DNA from: Neospora caninum Liverpool
Lineage: Eukaryota > Apicomplexa > Conoidasida > Eucoccidiorida > Sarcocystidae
Reading direction: 5' to 3'
Assembly: GCF_000208865.1 (NCBI RefSeq)
Contig: NC_018391.1
Location: forward strand, 1,922,001-1,986,000
Length of the DNA stretch: 64,000 nucleotides
The notes beneath the pieces are model-generated. The model was not told the origin of the DNA. It saw nothing but the letters and a program-made list of their open reading frames with translations, and ran no database searches. Numbering within the stretch: position 1 is the first letter of the stretch; each line of letters starts with the position of its first letter. The position numbers and the translations under genes were made by a program. Of the stretch, positions 1 to 12,652 are shown piece after piece.

Positions 1-332
1 GATCTGACGTTTGAAAGACGGGAAGGGACGAATCTACGCAGAAAGAGGCGCAGCGTCGCGACACCCCAGCGCGTGGCGGGAAATCAAAAGAACCTTCACC
101 ACGCTCGCTACCAGCGGCCACGTCAAACTTCTCTGTCGATGGAGAACGGAGGAACCAGCGAGGCGAAAAAGAGAAGATAAAAGAAGCGAGAGAGGAGGAA
201 GGGAGAGAGACGGCGGTTTGTCGGGTGTGGTGGTGACTCCCCATGGTTCCTGGTCGCAGCGGCGCAGACGGCGGACTCGCGCAGCTTTCCCTCAGACACT
301 TCCGTTTCGTTGCTGTCTTGCGCTTTTCTCAG

Positions 333-2188
333 CACTCTGGATAAGATTGGGCTGAGCAACTGGATGCGCATGGACACTCGAGAGGTAGGCGTGTGGAGCC
401 TGGTGGCCTCTGGCGTTTCTTGTGTCTGTGTCTCGCTCTTTCTGCCGCTTTCTCGACCTCGTCTCTCGCTTTCTGCATGCCCTACTCGAATTTCTGCATT
501 CGCGTCGCCTGTTGTTTCTCGCGGCTTTTGCCTTCGTCCTCATTCGGCCGCTTCTTGGGCCACCCCGCCCTGTGTCCCCATCGTTTCTGCCGGTTTTTCT
601 GCAGATTGAAGAGTTTCTGCCCGAAGGCGAACCGCCGTCGTTCACAGCTTCCGCGCAAGACCTCGACGCAGCTCGGCTCCTCCTGAAGGCTGCCGCTCGC
701 GGCAAGGCGAACCTCCTCGACTTCGAGGCTCTCGATCCCTACAAACTTCTCCACGGCTTTGACGCCAAGACGGTGCGTTTTTCCACCACACCTGCCGGAT
801 GGGAGCTCTTGGGTAGAGTCGGGACACTCCCCTCTTGACTGATGCAAGGGGAAATGCTCGATTTTTTCGGAGGCGCACAGACCTCCCTACCCAGACAACG
901 CGGACGACGCAGACCTCGAGCCGCGTGTCTGTCGACCGGCCGAGAGCAGAGGCTCAGAGGCGTGCGTCTGTCTCGCTCTTTCGCGGGGCGTTCGGCTTCC
1001 TGGGCCTTCCCCGACGTGGCGCAGCAGCGCCGAGTGCAGGCGTCTTCGCGCACAGACCTGGCCGCTTCGCTCCGGGTGTCTCTGACTGGAAGCTTTCGGA
1101 CACTTAGAACCTGTCGACTGGTGTACGCTAAATTGGGCATTCGTCCGTGTTCTCTCCTCTGTCTCTCCTCTGTCGCGGCGTGTCACCGCAGGTCCAAGAG
1201 GAACTCGCCACACTGCCCTCCAATCCGTTCCTGACAGACGCGGACATCGACGAGCTCTTCGATATCAATACAGCGGCGGTCGCGATGAGTCAGAGCCACT
1301 CGGCGCCGTCGGCGTCGCTGCGAAACTTCCGGGCAAAATTCGGAAAGACGCCCTTGGAGGCGCTGGTGAGCCAGGACTCAGACGCGTGTCGCTCAAAGAC
1401 AAACCCAGGGAACTGAGGAGCGAAAACGCTACGGGGCACACGGGGGCGAGGCGACTCCGCAAGCGAGAGACGGGAAGTGTGGGAGACGACAGAAGATTCA
1501 GAAATCCAACACTTTTCGCTGACTTCTGAGCAGTCCAGTGATAGAGAAGGCGAGTGCGCAGCTGTCGCGAATGAAGTGAGGAGATTGCAGGAAAGGAAGC
1601 TGAAGAGGGTGAGGCGCCGAGTTGGAGAGAAGAGGGGCGAGTCGGGTGAAGCCAAAGAGTGAATACAGAGAAACGAAAACGCGAGGACATCACGCAGCGG
1701 CTGCCCCGTCCTGCTCGCTTCCGTTCCTCGCAGCTCGACTCGGAAGAGAAATTCTTGACTTCTGCGGGCCCTGTCGACTGGCTGAAAGGCGAAGACGAGA
1801 ATGGCGAAGCCTTCGTGTCGTGGCGCTGGAAACGACCTGCGCAGACGGTGTACGACGCCGAGAAGGGGATGTTTGTCCGAGAGCGCGAAGGCGTAGACCC
1901 TCTCATCAAACTGCATGAACTGCGCCAAACTCTGCTCAGCGTCAGCCGGATGATGAGCATGAACAAACGTACGGACGTGTGAACACACCAAAGAGCCAGA
2001 AGGCACCGACTGGGCATAACTCAAAGTGTGCAAACTCTCGTTATGCTTCCATACATATACCGTGAATCTATCCTTTCACAAGCGAATGAAAGGATGGATG
2101 CGTTATTTGCGTATATGCATATGATTTATATTTATCCGCAAATGTATTCACAACCATAAATACGTATGCATCTGTGGGTATACAGATC

Positions 2189-2219
<31 letters not shown>

Positions 2220-4558
2220 CTGTGGACGTATGGGTATTTTGCGGCAGTGGTTGCTTAGGCAAGGATGTGAACTGCGGCGCATGCTGACTTCTTTGCGTTC
2301 GCATGCAGAGGGCCGAGTGTACTACTTCCGCGCCATCGTTGCCGTGGGCAACGGTCGGGGTTTGTTTGGCATTGGAATTGCTTTTGGGCCTTCGCCGAAG
2401 GAAGCCCGGAGCAACGCCGCGCTGGCGGCCATCCAGAATCTCGACCACGTCGACTTCGATGTCGGGAGGACTCTCACGACGCCAGTTCATGGCAGCGAGT
2501 ATTCTGCTCACGTGAAAAGTACGTTTTCTTTTCATCCGCCCCTCCCTCCGCTTCTCGTGGGAGCAATGCGTGGTTCTGTCAAACCGGAACCAAGCGTCGA
2601 GATGTGGAGTGTCGAGAGCAAAGCGTGTGCAAGAGAAGCCATCGCCAGTGGTCCTTGGTACATTCAGTTTTGTGTCTTTCACCTGCGCTCCTCACTGCCC
2701 GTCCTCGCGTGTAGGAAGTGGTTTCCTCGCTTGCCCGAAAAGATCCGTGAAACCGGAAAGTCCTCAAACACACGTTGGCGCTGACCCTCGGGGGGGCTAG
2801 AGGCGGCGTCTTTCATTTTCGAAGGCTCTTGGCCCTGCGACGTCCCTTTGGTGATCGGTGGTCTACCGCGTGTTCCCAGATGTCCCCCTCGCAGAGACAC
2901 CGGAGACCGCTGTAAAAGTGCAGTGTCTCCCGTCCCCTCCGCTGCTCACGACGCAGAGGCGCTCTGCGTATTCCTCATTATCCACAGCCACATGTGTGCC
3001 TATATATACATATATCCATATATATATATATATATATATGCGGATACTGATATGGGAACAGGTGGATGAATAGTCATGTGCCTCACTACGCTCCTACGTG
3101 GGGTGGGGGGACAAGCGTAGTGGTTTTCTGTGAGGCGCGTGTCTGCGTTTTTCCTTCAGTCGTCCCGCGGCCGCTGGGGAAAGGCCTAAGGTCGAATCTG
3201 CGGTATCTTCCGCTGCTGTATCTGATGGGAATCGACAACTGTCGGGTGTCGTTCTATGGCCCGTCGGCTTCCGCGCGGTGGTTCACGCGTGCGAAGGCCC
3301 TCAAGCGCGCGCTCGAGCAGCTGCAAAGTCGCCGCACACTCGCGAACGCGACCGGCCAGAAATACGACCTCCTCGTAGCGCCTGGAGAACACTGGATGCA
3401 CTGGCCCGACCGGTGAGCGCGGCCGACAACCTAGAGGAGTACACTGCCCCAGGCAACAAACAGGGAACGGGGCGGAACCCCGGAGAAAGCCGACGAAGCC
3501 GACAAGGGACAGAGGGGACAGAGGGGCGAGACAGACGAGATCCAGAGAACAACTCGCTCCCGGTGAGTGTGTCTTCTTGCGCCTGTTCCAAGTCAGAAGA
3601 ACCATGTGCTTAACGGGTCCATGGAATGTTTCTTTGTAGGTGGTTCCGACCCATCTCCACGGAATACGCTCGCATGCTGGAACGCATCAAGAAGAAGCGG
3701 CCGCCGTCCTATAGACGAGGATTCCGAGCGGCCATCGATGAGGTCATTCCCGAGGAAATTCGGCCCGAGTTCACGCCTTACGTGAGTCGCTTTCGCAGTC
3801 GAGCATACACTGGTGTCAAAAAAAAACGTGAATAGACTTTTTGGGCGAACTGCGAGGCTGTTGCTACACGATGATGTGTCTCGCTCAAACTATCAAAATG
3901 GGTCAGCGCGACAGAGGTGGTTCCGGGTGCTTCTGCGCTCCCCGTCAACGCATGCATGTGAGCATTCATGCACACTCGAATAGTTTGCAGCGATCTGTCC
4001 AGACGTGCATGCATCCATGTACGCGGAATCACCTGCGCGTAACGCGTTCGGATGAAAACGGTTTCACACAGAAACCAAGAGGAGTCTTGTCCCTTTACGT
4101 CTACGTCGATGCATACGCATTTATGCACGACTCCGAGCCTGTTTCTGTCTCTTTCAGCATTGGTCTCGCCTCCACTTGTCATTTCGTTGTTTCTGTCTCT
4201 CTATCCGTATCGGCATACCCAAGTGTGCGTATTCCCTCCTTCCTCTGCTATATGCGCGTGGCGACTTGTCACGTTTTGGTGCGTGACAGTCGGTGCCCTT
4301 CTCGACCGTCGTCTCCCCCTTTTCCGCCATTCACTCCGAAATGTTCGACGGCGTCTCTCGCGTCTTTCAGTCCCACGTTGGGGCTCTTCCTTTTCATTCT
4401 TGAGTTGTTGCTGTCCCGTTTGTGTTGCTTTTCTTCAGACGTGGAAATCTCCGCTGCAGAAGTGGACAGAAGAACTCAAACGCAAGAGGCTCACCTCTCA
4501 CAATATCTACGAGACGGAGGTTTTTCTTCATCCTCCGTCTCAGTCTTCTGCATCGTAG
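333..4558 (+). CDS. Organellar (probably mitochondrial) small-subunit ribosomal protein uS5, start unresolved
   Basis: This is a uS5 (bacterial RpsE) family protein of the organellar 30S-like subunit. The exons I read are 333-384, 605-772, 1192-1365, about 1698-1968, 2309-2518, 3160-3412, 3640-3781 and 4439-4558, and every junction keeps phase. Together they give about 463 residues ending at a TAG. The exon at 2309 encodes the double-stranded-RNA-binding-like N domain of uS5, with the motif GRVYYFRAIVAVGNGRG. The exon at 3160 encodes the uS5 C domain, which starts VPRPLGKGL. Bacterial uS5 is about 165 residues, so this protein carries long extensions at both ends, as mitochondrial uS5m does. 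The exon at 333 follows a strong pyrimidine-AG acceptor and needs an upstream exon, so the start lies in the first 330 bases or outside the window. A short alternative begins at the ATG at 364. The exon start at 1698 is the weakest boundary. An apicoplast location is not excluded. Confidence 0.8.
2191..2219. repeat. (TA)n microsatellite in the uS5 intron
   Basis: An uninterrupted TA dinucleotide run lies just upstream of the exon that starts at 2309. A similar TA-rich run lies at 3001-3039 in the next intron. Such runs are common in coccidian introns and make useful length polymorphisms. Confidence 0.95.
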
Positions 4559-6531
4559 TTTTCTCGTTTCCTGCCTCAAAAGAGGACTTCCCATTGTCTC
4601 TAACACATGCGACACCCTTCTGCAGTGCGCTCGTGTGTTTCGTGTCAGCGTCCCGTGGGAACGAGAAGGGAAAGACCCGGCAGCAGCTGGTGGGAGCATG
4701 TGTCGTGTTCGTCGCCGCAAGACAGTTCTTTCTGCAGCGAGAAGTCGCGCTACCTGCAGCTGTCGCCTTCCTCCTAATGTGCGCTCTTTTAGAGACAGAA
4801 ACGACTTTCTCTGGCCGTGGCCATCGCTTTTCCTCGAGTTCTTGGTAGACCCACAGGCTCCGGCTGTCTTCTCTACACAGATGAAAAAACGGTTGGTTTC
4901 CAGCTTTGCACACGGCTCCTGTCGTCCTTGCCCCGTCTCTGACACAGCCAGGACTCACGCCTTTGTCTATTTACCTTTTTTTCCTGTCCGTCTGCCGGCT
5001 TCTTGTTTCCGGCTGAATTCTGTAGCACCGAGGAAAAAACATACAAATGGCGGGGTTGTCCGTACCGGATGGCACAAACGGGTGCACGGCCCTCATCTTT
5101 TTCGCAGGGACGCAAATGGAGGACAAAAAAAGGGATCACTCACACAAGCAGCTGCTTGATACACCGGAAAAGGACGATCTCATGCGGGCATTCAGAGAAA
5201 AACCAAAGCGCATACTGCTTTCGAGTTTAGATACTCTTGACTAGCTTGTGGCCGGAGCGATGAGACGCCGTAGAAGACACAGCGTAACGTTGTTCTTTCT
5301 AGCCAGGAAAGGAGTGACGGCGAGAAAAACCGGGAAAGAGGATGTTGCGTTTCTGCCAGTCGTAAGCGAAAACAAAGGCTGAGTGTGGCGCGCGGCGTGT
5401 ACAAAATTTGCGAAACGCCACGACACACACCGCTCCTCAACAGGATGAGTGAAAACGCTCAACTGCTGGCTTCGCGCTGCGCACTGCTGAAGTGAATCAT
5501 GAGTCACAATTTATGGTGTAGACACGGAATCCACGACACCCCAACAGACAGGAACGTCTGTTGCCCCAGTTTCCCAGCGACTCTCATTCCTACAGATTCG
5601 CAAACCCGTGCAATGGCCTTCGCCCCATCGGTATTCTACCCCCTCTCGCTGGTGGTATTGCGATCCCTGTTCGGACGAACCGCGAGAACAATCAAAAGGA
5701 ATAGACAAGCCAGAAAAGCTGCCTCAAGAGCCCTTCCGCAATCCAAAGAGGCGCGTGCGCAGCCCGTGCCAATAACCGTCAGGCTCGGCTCTGAAGGTGA
5801 ATCGGACGCGGTCTTGGGTGGATGAACATCTGGGCGTAAACAGAGACAAACGCCCATCGTTATATTCTCGACACTTACGAAATACGGCAACTTCACGGGG
5901 AATGATCCGTGTGGAACCCCCTCATCTTAACATACACATCAGCTGCTCGCTTTGTTAGCCCGTAGTTGCCCAAAACAGTAGTACATCGATGCGTTGATTC
6001 GGCTGGTTGGGAAACACGAAACTACACTCGCCTTACTTCTGCGCAGAGTCCAGTATGCATCTAGACAAGAACACGTATATATATAGGGTTTAGGGATATA
6101 TATATATATATATATATAAAACCATGCAATTGAGTGCAGGTCGCATAGAGGGGGGGTTGTAAGCGTGATACACGCGCCTCTGTGCAAAACAAATTCTGGT
6201 GAGTGTGATGTTTTGCCTCAAGTTATATGTTGATATGTATGAGTACGTCTATGTATGTCTTTTTGTGTGTCAATCTCCCCCGATCGTTGATGCCCTTCCA
6301 CCGTTTCGCCCTGCCAACCGAGTCGTCGGTTACCACAGGAGCGCTCCGTTCTCGTGATACCCTCTACTCCTGGAGCTCCTCCGGGGAGGATTGATTCCAG
6401 AATGGGATTGCCTGGACGTATACGCGACTCCTCTTTTCATCGGATTTTCTACTCACTTTAGTCCGAGCTCCTCGGATAGGATCTCGCGTGCCTCAGGCGA
6501 CAAACAACCAACCTGTAAAGCACTCCGGACA
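4559..6531. other. Intergenic region with no supported gene
   Basis: Short ORFs here show no family resemblance, no convincing splice structure and no codon-use signal. The stretch holds the 3' flank of the uS5 gene, a (TA)n tract at 6076-6118 that contains an interstitial telomere-like motif, and the 5' flank of the tRNA gene. Confidence 0.7.
6076..6118. repeat. (TA)n microsatellite split by a telomere-like motif
   Basis: Two TA runs flank the sequence AGGGTTTAGGG at 6085-6095. That equals about one and a half units of the coccidian-type telomere repeat TTTAGGG. It is too short to call a former telomere. Confidence 0.7.
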
Positions 6532-6603
6532 GGCTGTTTAGTCTAGTGGTATGATTCTCGCTTAGGGTGCGAGAGGTCCCGGGTTCAATTCCCGGAACAG
6601 CCC
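6532..6603 (+). tRNA. tRNA-Pro (anticodon AGG)
   Basis: This 72-nt cloverleaf has no intron. The acceptor stem GGCTGTT pairs with AACAGCC with the usual wobble. The A-box-like element TTAGTCTAGTGG and the B-box GGTTCAATTCC are present. The anticodon stem CTCGC/GCGAG closes the loop TTAGGGT, giving anticodon AGG at 6564-6566, which reads CCN proline codons (CCU directly, CCC after A34 deamination). CCA is not encoded, as expected in a eukaryote. The sequence closely follows the standard eukaryotic tRNA-Pro(AGG). Confidence 0.97.
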
Positions 6604-6604
6604 G

Positions 6605-6608
6605 TTTT
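6605..6608 (+). terminator. RNA polymerase III T-run terminator of tRNA-Pro
   Basis: Four T residues begin two bases after the mature tRNA end, which is the minimal Pol III termination signal. Confidence 0.7.
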
Positions 6609-7284
6609 GGTCACGTGGCGTCTTCCCCCCTCTTTCGCCTCTCTTTCTCTTGCTTATGATGGCAATCTTGTAGAAAATTCGCGAATCTTGTCGGCACCTT
6701 CTTTCGGCTTCTCTTATTGCTCGTCCTTTACCTCTCTGGTCGCTTGCTGCGGCCCTACTGTCTTCCGCGTCCTTCATCGACCCCCGCTCCGCGAAAGTCG
6801 GACGCGGAGAAAAAAGGGGGGAGACTCTGTATGGATTAAAGTAAAGGGGTGTTTGGTCCGTGAGAGGAGATCACGTGAAGCCTGCAGTAGCCACGAGAAT
6901 GCGAAAGACCGCAAGAGTTTTGTGATTGGCCTTGCTGCTCGGATATTTGCATGTACCGTCTTCGCGGCGCGTTGCATGCAGCGGAAGATCGGGCTTCAAA
7001 GCCGTCGTCGAGTCAACAACATCAACTTCTCTGCTGTGTTCAGTCCCGAAGGAGAACACGTCACATTCTGCCTGTTTTTCATCTCTCTCTGTCTTTTAAC
7101 GGGTTTCTAGAAGAATGCTTAAAGACTGGTCGAGGAGGGGCCGTTGAGTTTCTGAGATTGCGGTGAACGGCGCCTCTCCTCAGTCCGCCACGAGTCAACC
7201 CGAGGCTCGTCATCTTCCGACCTTGGCGCTGACTGCGACCCCAGCTTCCCTCTCTCCCCTCCCGCTACCAGAGAAAGACGAAGG

Positions 7285-10200
7285 ATGGGACCCCCGGGTA
7301 AAGCGAGCGCTCGCAACAGCCAGCTGGTGCCGGCTTCTTGGTTTGTCTCTCCAAGTGCTTCGGCACGTTCTGCCTCGGAGAGTTCGCCTCTGGGAGGGAA
7401 ACGACAAGCTGGTACAGGCGCGCCGAAAGACCAGAAGAGGAAAAGCGTCGAAGGGGGCCATCCCAGCCCGTCTCAAGAAGGTTCGCAGATCAGGCGGAAG
7501 GATGAGCGTGGACAGAATGGCCAGGTGCGCGGCGACGCGACACGGAAACCTGGAGTGTCTATACACTCGCCGCGGGACTCAGCGCGGATGTCGAAGCCTG
7601 CAGAGCCCGCGCCTGCCTCGGGGAGGTCGTGGAGGGATGATCGGATGAAGACAGGCGATATCATACAGTCTCGGCATGAAGGAAAATCGGAATTCCCCCG
7701 GAAAGACTATCGTCAAGCAAGGGAGCTCGGAAACAGTGGGAAAAAGCCGTGGGAGAAAGATTCTCGCGGAGGTCAATCTAGCAGGCCCTATGCAGAAAAT
7801 AGATTTCCTTCTTTTGCCCGGAACTCAAAGGGGGAAGAGGAAGAAGACGAAGAGGAGGAACCAGACGCGACATCTGTCGGGGAAGGCGAGCGTGAGCGGA
7901 TGCTGGCCGCAGCCATGGCGGCCATCGAAGAGAAAGACGAACAGGCTGTTCTCTCCGACGTGGAGGAAGAAAAGGGACGGGGCAAAGGGAAGAAATTTGC
8001 TCGTGATGCAAAGAGAAAAAGAGAAGCTGGGTCCGCGACAAAGCGAGGCACCGGAAACCAGGGGGAGAACCGGAGCACGAAGGCAGAGAGGGACGGAGAA
8101 GTTCGAGGCCGTGAGGAGGAGGAGAGCAAGAAGCGGAGGAAGGGAAACGGAGAGACGAACAAATGCAGTGGAGACGGAGAGGAAAACGCGCGCGGGACTT
8201 CAGACCAGTGTCGCGATGTGATGGAACGCAAAGAAGACGGTCGAAACGGAGGTCAAACAGACAGTGGAGATGAGGATGACGACGAGTATCAGCTGCATAT
8301 TGTCAAACGCCCCGTGGTGTCGCAGGAAACACAAGAAGGAAAACGCTCCATGGATAACGCTGCTGACAGGAAGAGCGAACCCTCGGGGCCTTCTCCCATA
8401 CGGTCAGTCAGAAGCGCACGCCTCTGAAAAGTAAAACACAGGAATGTGAAGAGAAGGCTTTTCCGTCTGCTTTCTGGAGCTCGGCAGACACATCTCGGCA
8501 TCAAAAAGACATGACTTGATGGAAAGGGTTTTGTCTGCTTTTTTGCAGGACAGAGCCGGTGACGGGTCGAGACCGCGATCGCTGGCGGGGCGCTGGACAA
8601 CGCGACCACAGAAATTCTCGTCCGTCAGCAGGAGACAGAGGAGGCTCGTTCGGTTTCGACGTCTCCGCGGGCGAAAAGCGCTTCTTTCCTCCTCTCGGTG
8701 AAAAAGGGACAGAGACACGCGAGGCCGAAGAAAATGCAAAAGAAGCAACAGAACGGGAAGAAGCCGGCGAAGAGGAGACAGCAGAGCTGCTCCGATTCGT
8801 GCCAAAAGTGAGCGCAGCGTGGACAGGGTGGGACGCGGAAAGGAGCCACGATCGTTAGACGGAGACGGAGAAACGGGGAAGGCGACAAAGCGCGCAGGTT
8901 CCAAGGGCCAGGTAGAAGCAAGGGACCGCTCCTATACTCAGGAACCTGTTTTCTCTGGCTTCTCTGATGTTCTGTTTTGTTCTCTTCCCATTCACTGCGT
9001 GGCAGGTTCTGCCCTTCGCAGGGGCGAGAAGAACACGGACGCTGTCCGTTGCGTTGCCCGCCTCCATCATCGACAATGCACAGGTACACCTTTGTTCCTG
9101 TTCTTCCGGCCGCGTTCCAGTTTGCCTGTCAGTCCACTTGCCTATTAAAAGGTGCTGTCTGTCGGGGTGTATCTCCAGTCAAGGGTGCCCCCTGCAGAGT
9201 GATGCACGCGGAGAAACCTCAACCAGAACTTGCACGATTCATGTCATTGTTTCTCTCATCGCTGTACTCGCTTTTCGTTGTTCATCTCTCAGCTGCTGTC
9301 TAGCTCTCTTGCTGTCGCTCCCTTGCCGTCCGCGCCTCTCGTTTGATTCTTTCTCTCTCTGTACTTCGTGCTCTCTCGCGCGCTTTTCATATCCCTTGCT
9401 TCCCCTCTCACGCCCCCTCTGCGTAACTCTGCCTTTTCTCTTCAGACGGCAGAGCTCCGCGCAGCACTCGTGGGACAGATCGCGCGCACGCTAACTGTTT
9501 TTGGCGTCGACGAGATTATTGTTTATGAAGACGTCGGTGAGTGCCGCACTTGGAAGGCCCTCGAAGGCTTTCTCGATCTAGGGTTCTCCGGCAGCTCGGC
9601 AGACGCTTGTTCTGTTTTATTTTTTCTCGCCATTTTCGATTCATGGTGGTGGTGGCGGCGTGCGCGTCGTTTCCCCCAGGCTGCATCTTCTGTGCTCGCT
9701 CCAAGCAACCACTTCGTTTTGCTGTCAGGTGCATGCGCCACCCGATGCCTGTTTTCGCAGTTTTGCATGCCTCGCGTGGAGCGCCGGCCACACGTGTGAA
9801 CCTTCCAGGTTCTTTGAACAGGCGCGAGAGAGCCCTCACGGGAGACGCGTATGCAGCAGCCGCGGGCGCTTCTGTGCGTCCCCAGTGTCTGCCGAAGTGT
9901 GCACAGACGAGCTAACGAGGGAAAAAGAGATGACACAGTGCGCCAAACACGTGTTTTCACGGGCTCTGAGTCCTGCGCTGTTTGGACATTTCCGTTTCTC
10001 GAACCCTTGGTATCCCACCAGAGCGACGTCCGCTGTCTTTATCGGACACAGGACTACCACCGAGTCCTCGTCTTCTGCTCATTTGTGCGCACCAGTCACG
10101 TGGGCGTTTTCTCTCGTTTCGGTGCGGAGGCACGCTGGACTCTGAGGGGACACTGTGTCTCTGTTTTCCTCGCTCAGCGGCTGCCATTTCCAGAGGAAAC

Positions 10201-10315
10201 GCAGAGGACGGCCACTCACGAGCGCTCGAATTCTTCGTTCGCAATCTGCGATATCTGGAAACCCCACAGTTCCTCCGGAAATCACTCTTCCCCATCCACT
10301 CTGGTAAGTGCATGC

Positions 10316-10349
<34 letters not shown>

Positions 10350-12652
10350 TATATTTATAGTATGTGCTGGTGGACGAGTGTGCAGGCGCGAAGCGGCATG
10401 CATGTGTTTTCTGGCGTGCCCATCCATATATTTGTTTATGTCCGAGGGTAGGTGTTTGGAGCTGAGTCGAAGACGGCGGCGCTGCGGGTCAGGCTCGCAA
10501 GGCAGCGTTTCTTCACGACTTCTCCGTTTCCTTTTTTTCCGGGAATCACGGAGGTTCGCCCGAAGCCTGTTTGTCTTCCAATCCTTTTCCCGTTTTTCCT
10601 GTGTTCCCTGCATTTTAGATCTGCGCTTCGCGGGGCTGCAGAACCCGCTGGACGCGCCCCACCATCTGCGAAGAAACGAGTGGCTGCCGTACCGAGAAGG
10701 CGTCGTTGTCGCTTCGTCCAAGACGCGCCAAGAAAGGCAGCACGCGAAAGCGACGGAGTGCGACCGAGCGAAGGGACCGGGAGACGACGTGAAGCTGACT
10801 GCTGCAGAGAAGAAGAGGCTCAAGAACAAGCAAGGCGCCTGGGTGGAGTGTGGGCTGCCTGCCCTCGTGTGGATCCCCAACAGCCGTCTGGAGGATGGGA
10901 TGAGGTGAGGGAGAAGCAGTGGCGCGGCGGGGGACCTGCAGGCCTATTGGTCGGCAGTCATCTTCCCCTTTCGTCGGAACGATACACAAGGGGCGCAAAT
11001 GTACACGCTCTTCTATCCCCCGTCTCCCAATGTTTGTCGCCGCTGTGAAGGCACACAGGTTTGTCTATGCCTGTATGACTCTGCAGATATACATATACAT
11101 GTATTCCTATACATATATACCTATACATATATACCTATATATATATATATATATACATATACATATGTACATATACATATATATACATATATACACATAA
11201 TATATATATATATATATATATCTTTTGTGTGGGTGTTTGCGTCTTGTGTTATCACTCTGTGAGACGTGCATGTGTATCTCATCGGGATGTGAGGCTGTGT
11301 GGAGGGCCCGCGTCTCTCCCGCGCGCGTCGGTCCCGGTTTGCTCACGGCCCAGGCGCTTTCTGTCTTTTCTCTTCAGAGTGACGGTTCGTCTCGACGCTT
11401 CTGTCCGGCAGCTTCAGCGCCAGCCTCAGGAAAGAGGCGACGCAGAGCCGCCTTTGATGCGAGGCGTCGCAGTCTCCCCGGACGAGCCCCCGGTCAAGGC
11501 AGGTGAGGGCACGAGGGACGAGCTTTTGAAGCCAGTAAGAAAAGGGGTTTTGTGTCTCGGCGCCCGCTTCGGTTTCCTTCCTCGTTCCTGACTCCGATTT
11601 CGGAGTCGCGTCGCGCTGTGTGCTGCCGTTCAGATCGCGATGAAGAAAAACTTGCGTGAGAGCGCCTATGCACCGTTTACGAGACCGGTCGGTCTTTTTT
11701 GCGGCGGACGTCGCTGTCTCTCGGTGTTGACTAGCTCACACGAACTTCACGCATCTGTCTTCGTGGTCCTTATGCGTGCAACGAACGGCCACGTCTTTTG
11801 TGGTCTATTTTGGTCTTGCTCCCCAGGCAGGGGTGCACGCATGCGAACCCCTTTCTCGAGTGTCTGTGTGTTCCTCGCTCAGGGCTCTACTGGGGCTACC
11901 GCGTCCGCATTGCTCAGCATTTCCAGGACGTTTTCTCCAGCTGCCCTTTCAGCGCCGACGGCCGCTACGATCTGACAGTCGGCACATCGGAGCGTGGGGC
12001 GTGCGTGGGTCGCGGCTTCGAGTTTCCGAGGAACTACAGGTGAATGGAGACAGCGACGAGAGGGCCTAGGCATCAACGCACGAAGGGAAACGCTGCGGAA
12101 TGAGCTGAGGGCAAAGAGGCGGTCACGAATAGAAAGCCGGACGGAGGTCGTGAGGTCCAGGCGGGATGAGGGCACTTCGACAAGAGAGGAGAAAAAGAGC
12201 TTGAGGGGAAGGAGCTTGGAGGGGGACCGCAGAGGACGAAGAGCGATAGCAACTCGGAGAAGACGCGAAAGAAGCATCAGAGAGAAATAAACCTAGAGGG
12301 CGCGAAAGACGAGGCAGAAATGCAAAGTGGAAACGCTACACATTTGGCTAGCCGTAGAAGAGTTCGAATCAGCCAGGCAAGACTGAAGTTGGAAGGATGA
12401 CCTGGGTCTGCTGTTTCTGTTTTCAGACACATGCTTCTCGTTTTCGGAGGCCTGCAGGGTTTGGAAGCCGTTCTTCTAGATCGGCAGTCGAACTGCGCAC
12501 CTTGCCGAGACCCGTCCACGCTCTTCGACATGTACTTGAACACCTGTGCCTTCCAGAGGTCGAGGACAATTCGAGCTGAAGAGGCTGTTCCGATCACTCT
12601 GGCTCTCCTTCGCCCCTATCTCCTTGAAACTGACTGGACTAAGAAGGCATGA
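7285..12652 (+). CDS. SPOUT-family RNA methyltransferase, SPOUT1/C9orf114 (CENP-32) homologue
   Basis: This is a putative SAM-dependent RNA methyltransferase with the alpha/beta-knot SPOUT fold. Nine exons keep phase throughout: 7285-8402, 8549-8807, 9006-9083, 9446-9536, 10178-10303, 10619-10904, 11378-11502, 11883-12039 and 12427-12652, giving about 821 residues. From residue about 459 the protein follows human C9orf114 almost block by block. Matching blocks are TLSVALPASIIDNAQ, GQIARTLTVFGVDEIIVYED, the LETPQFLRKSLFP block, DLRFAGLQNPLDAPHHLR, RVTVRLD, GLYWGYRVR, the knot segment DLTVGTSERG, LVFGGLQGLEA, and a final NTCAFQRSRTIRAEEA. The first 459 residues are low-complexity Lys/Glu/Arg/Gly sequence absent from the human protein, a common coccidian extension that probably carries nuclear or nucleolar targeting. 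The start is the first ATG of the open exon after stop-rich DNA. The next gene, HAP2, ends convergently 1.8 kb downstream. Confidence 0.92.
10317..10345. repeat. (TA)n microsatellite in a SPOUT1 intron
   Basis: This TA run begins 14 bases after the donor of the exon that ends at 10303. Confidence 0.9.
11090..11222. repeat. Long TA-rich/ATATAC microsatellite in a SPOUT1 intron
   Basis: About 130 bases of imperfect TA, TACATA and CCTATA repeats lie between the exons that end at 10904 and begin at 11378. Confidence 0.9.
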
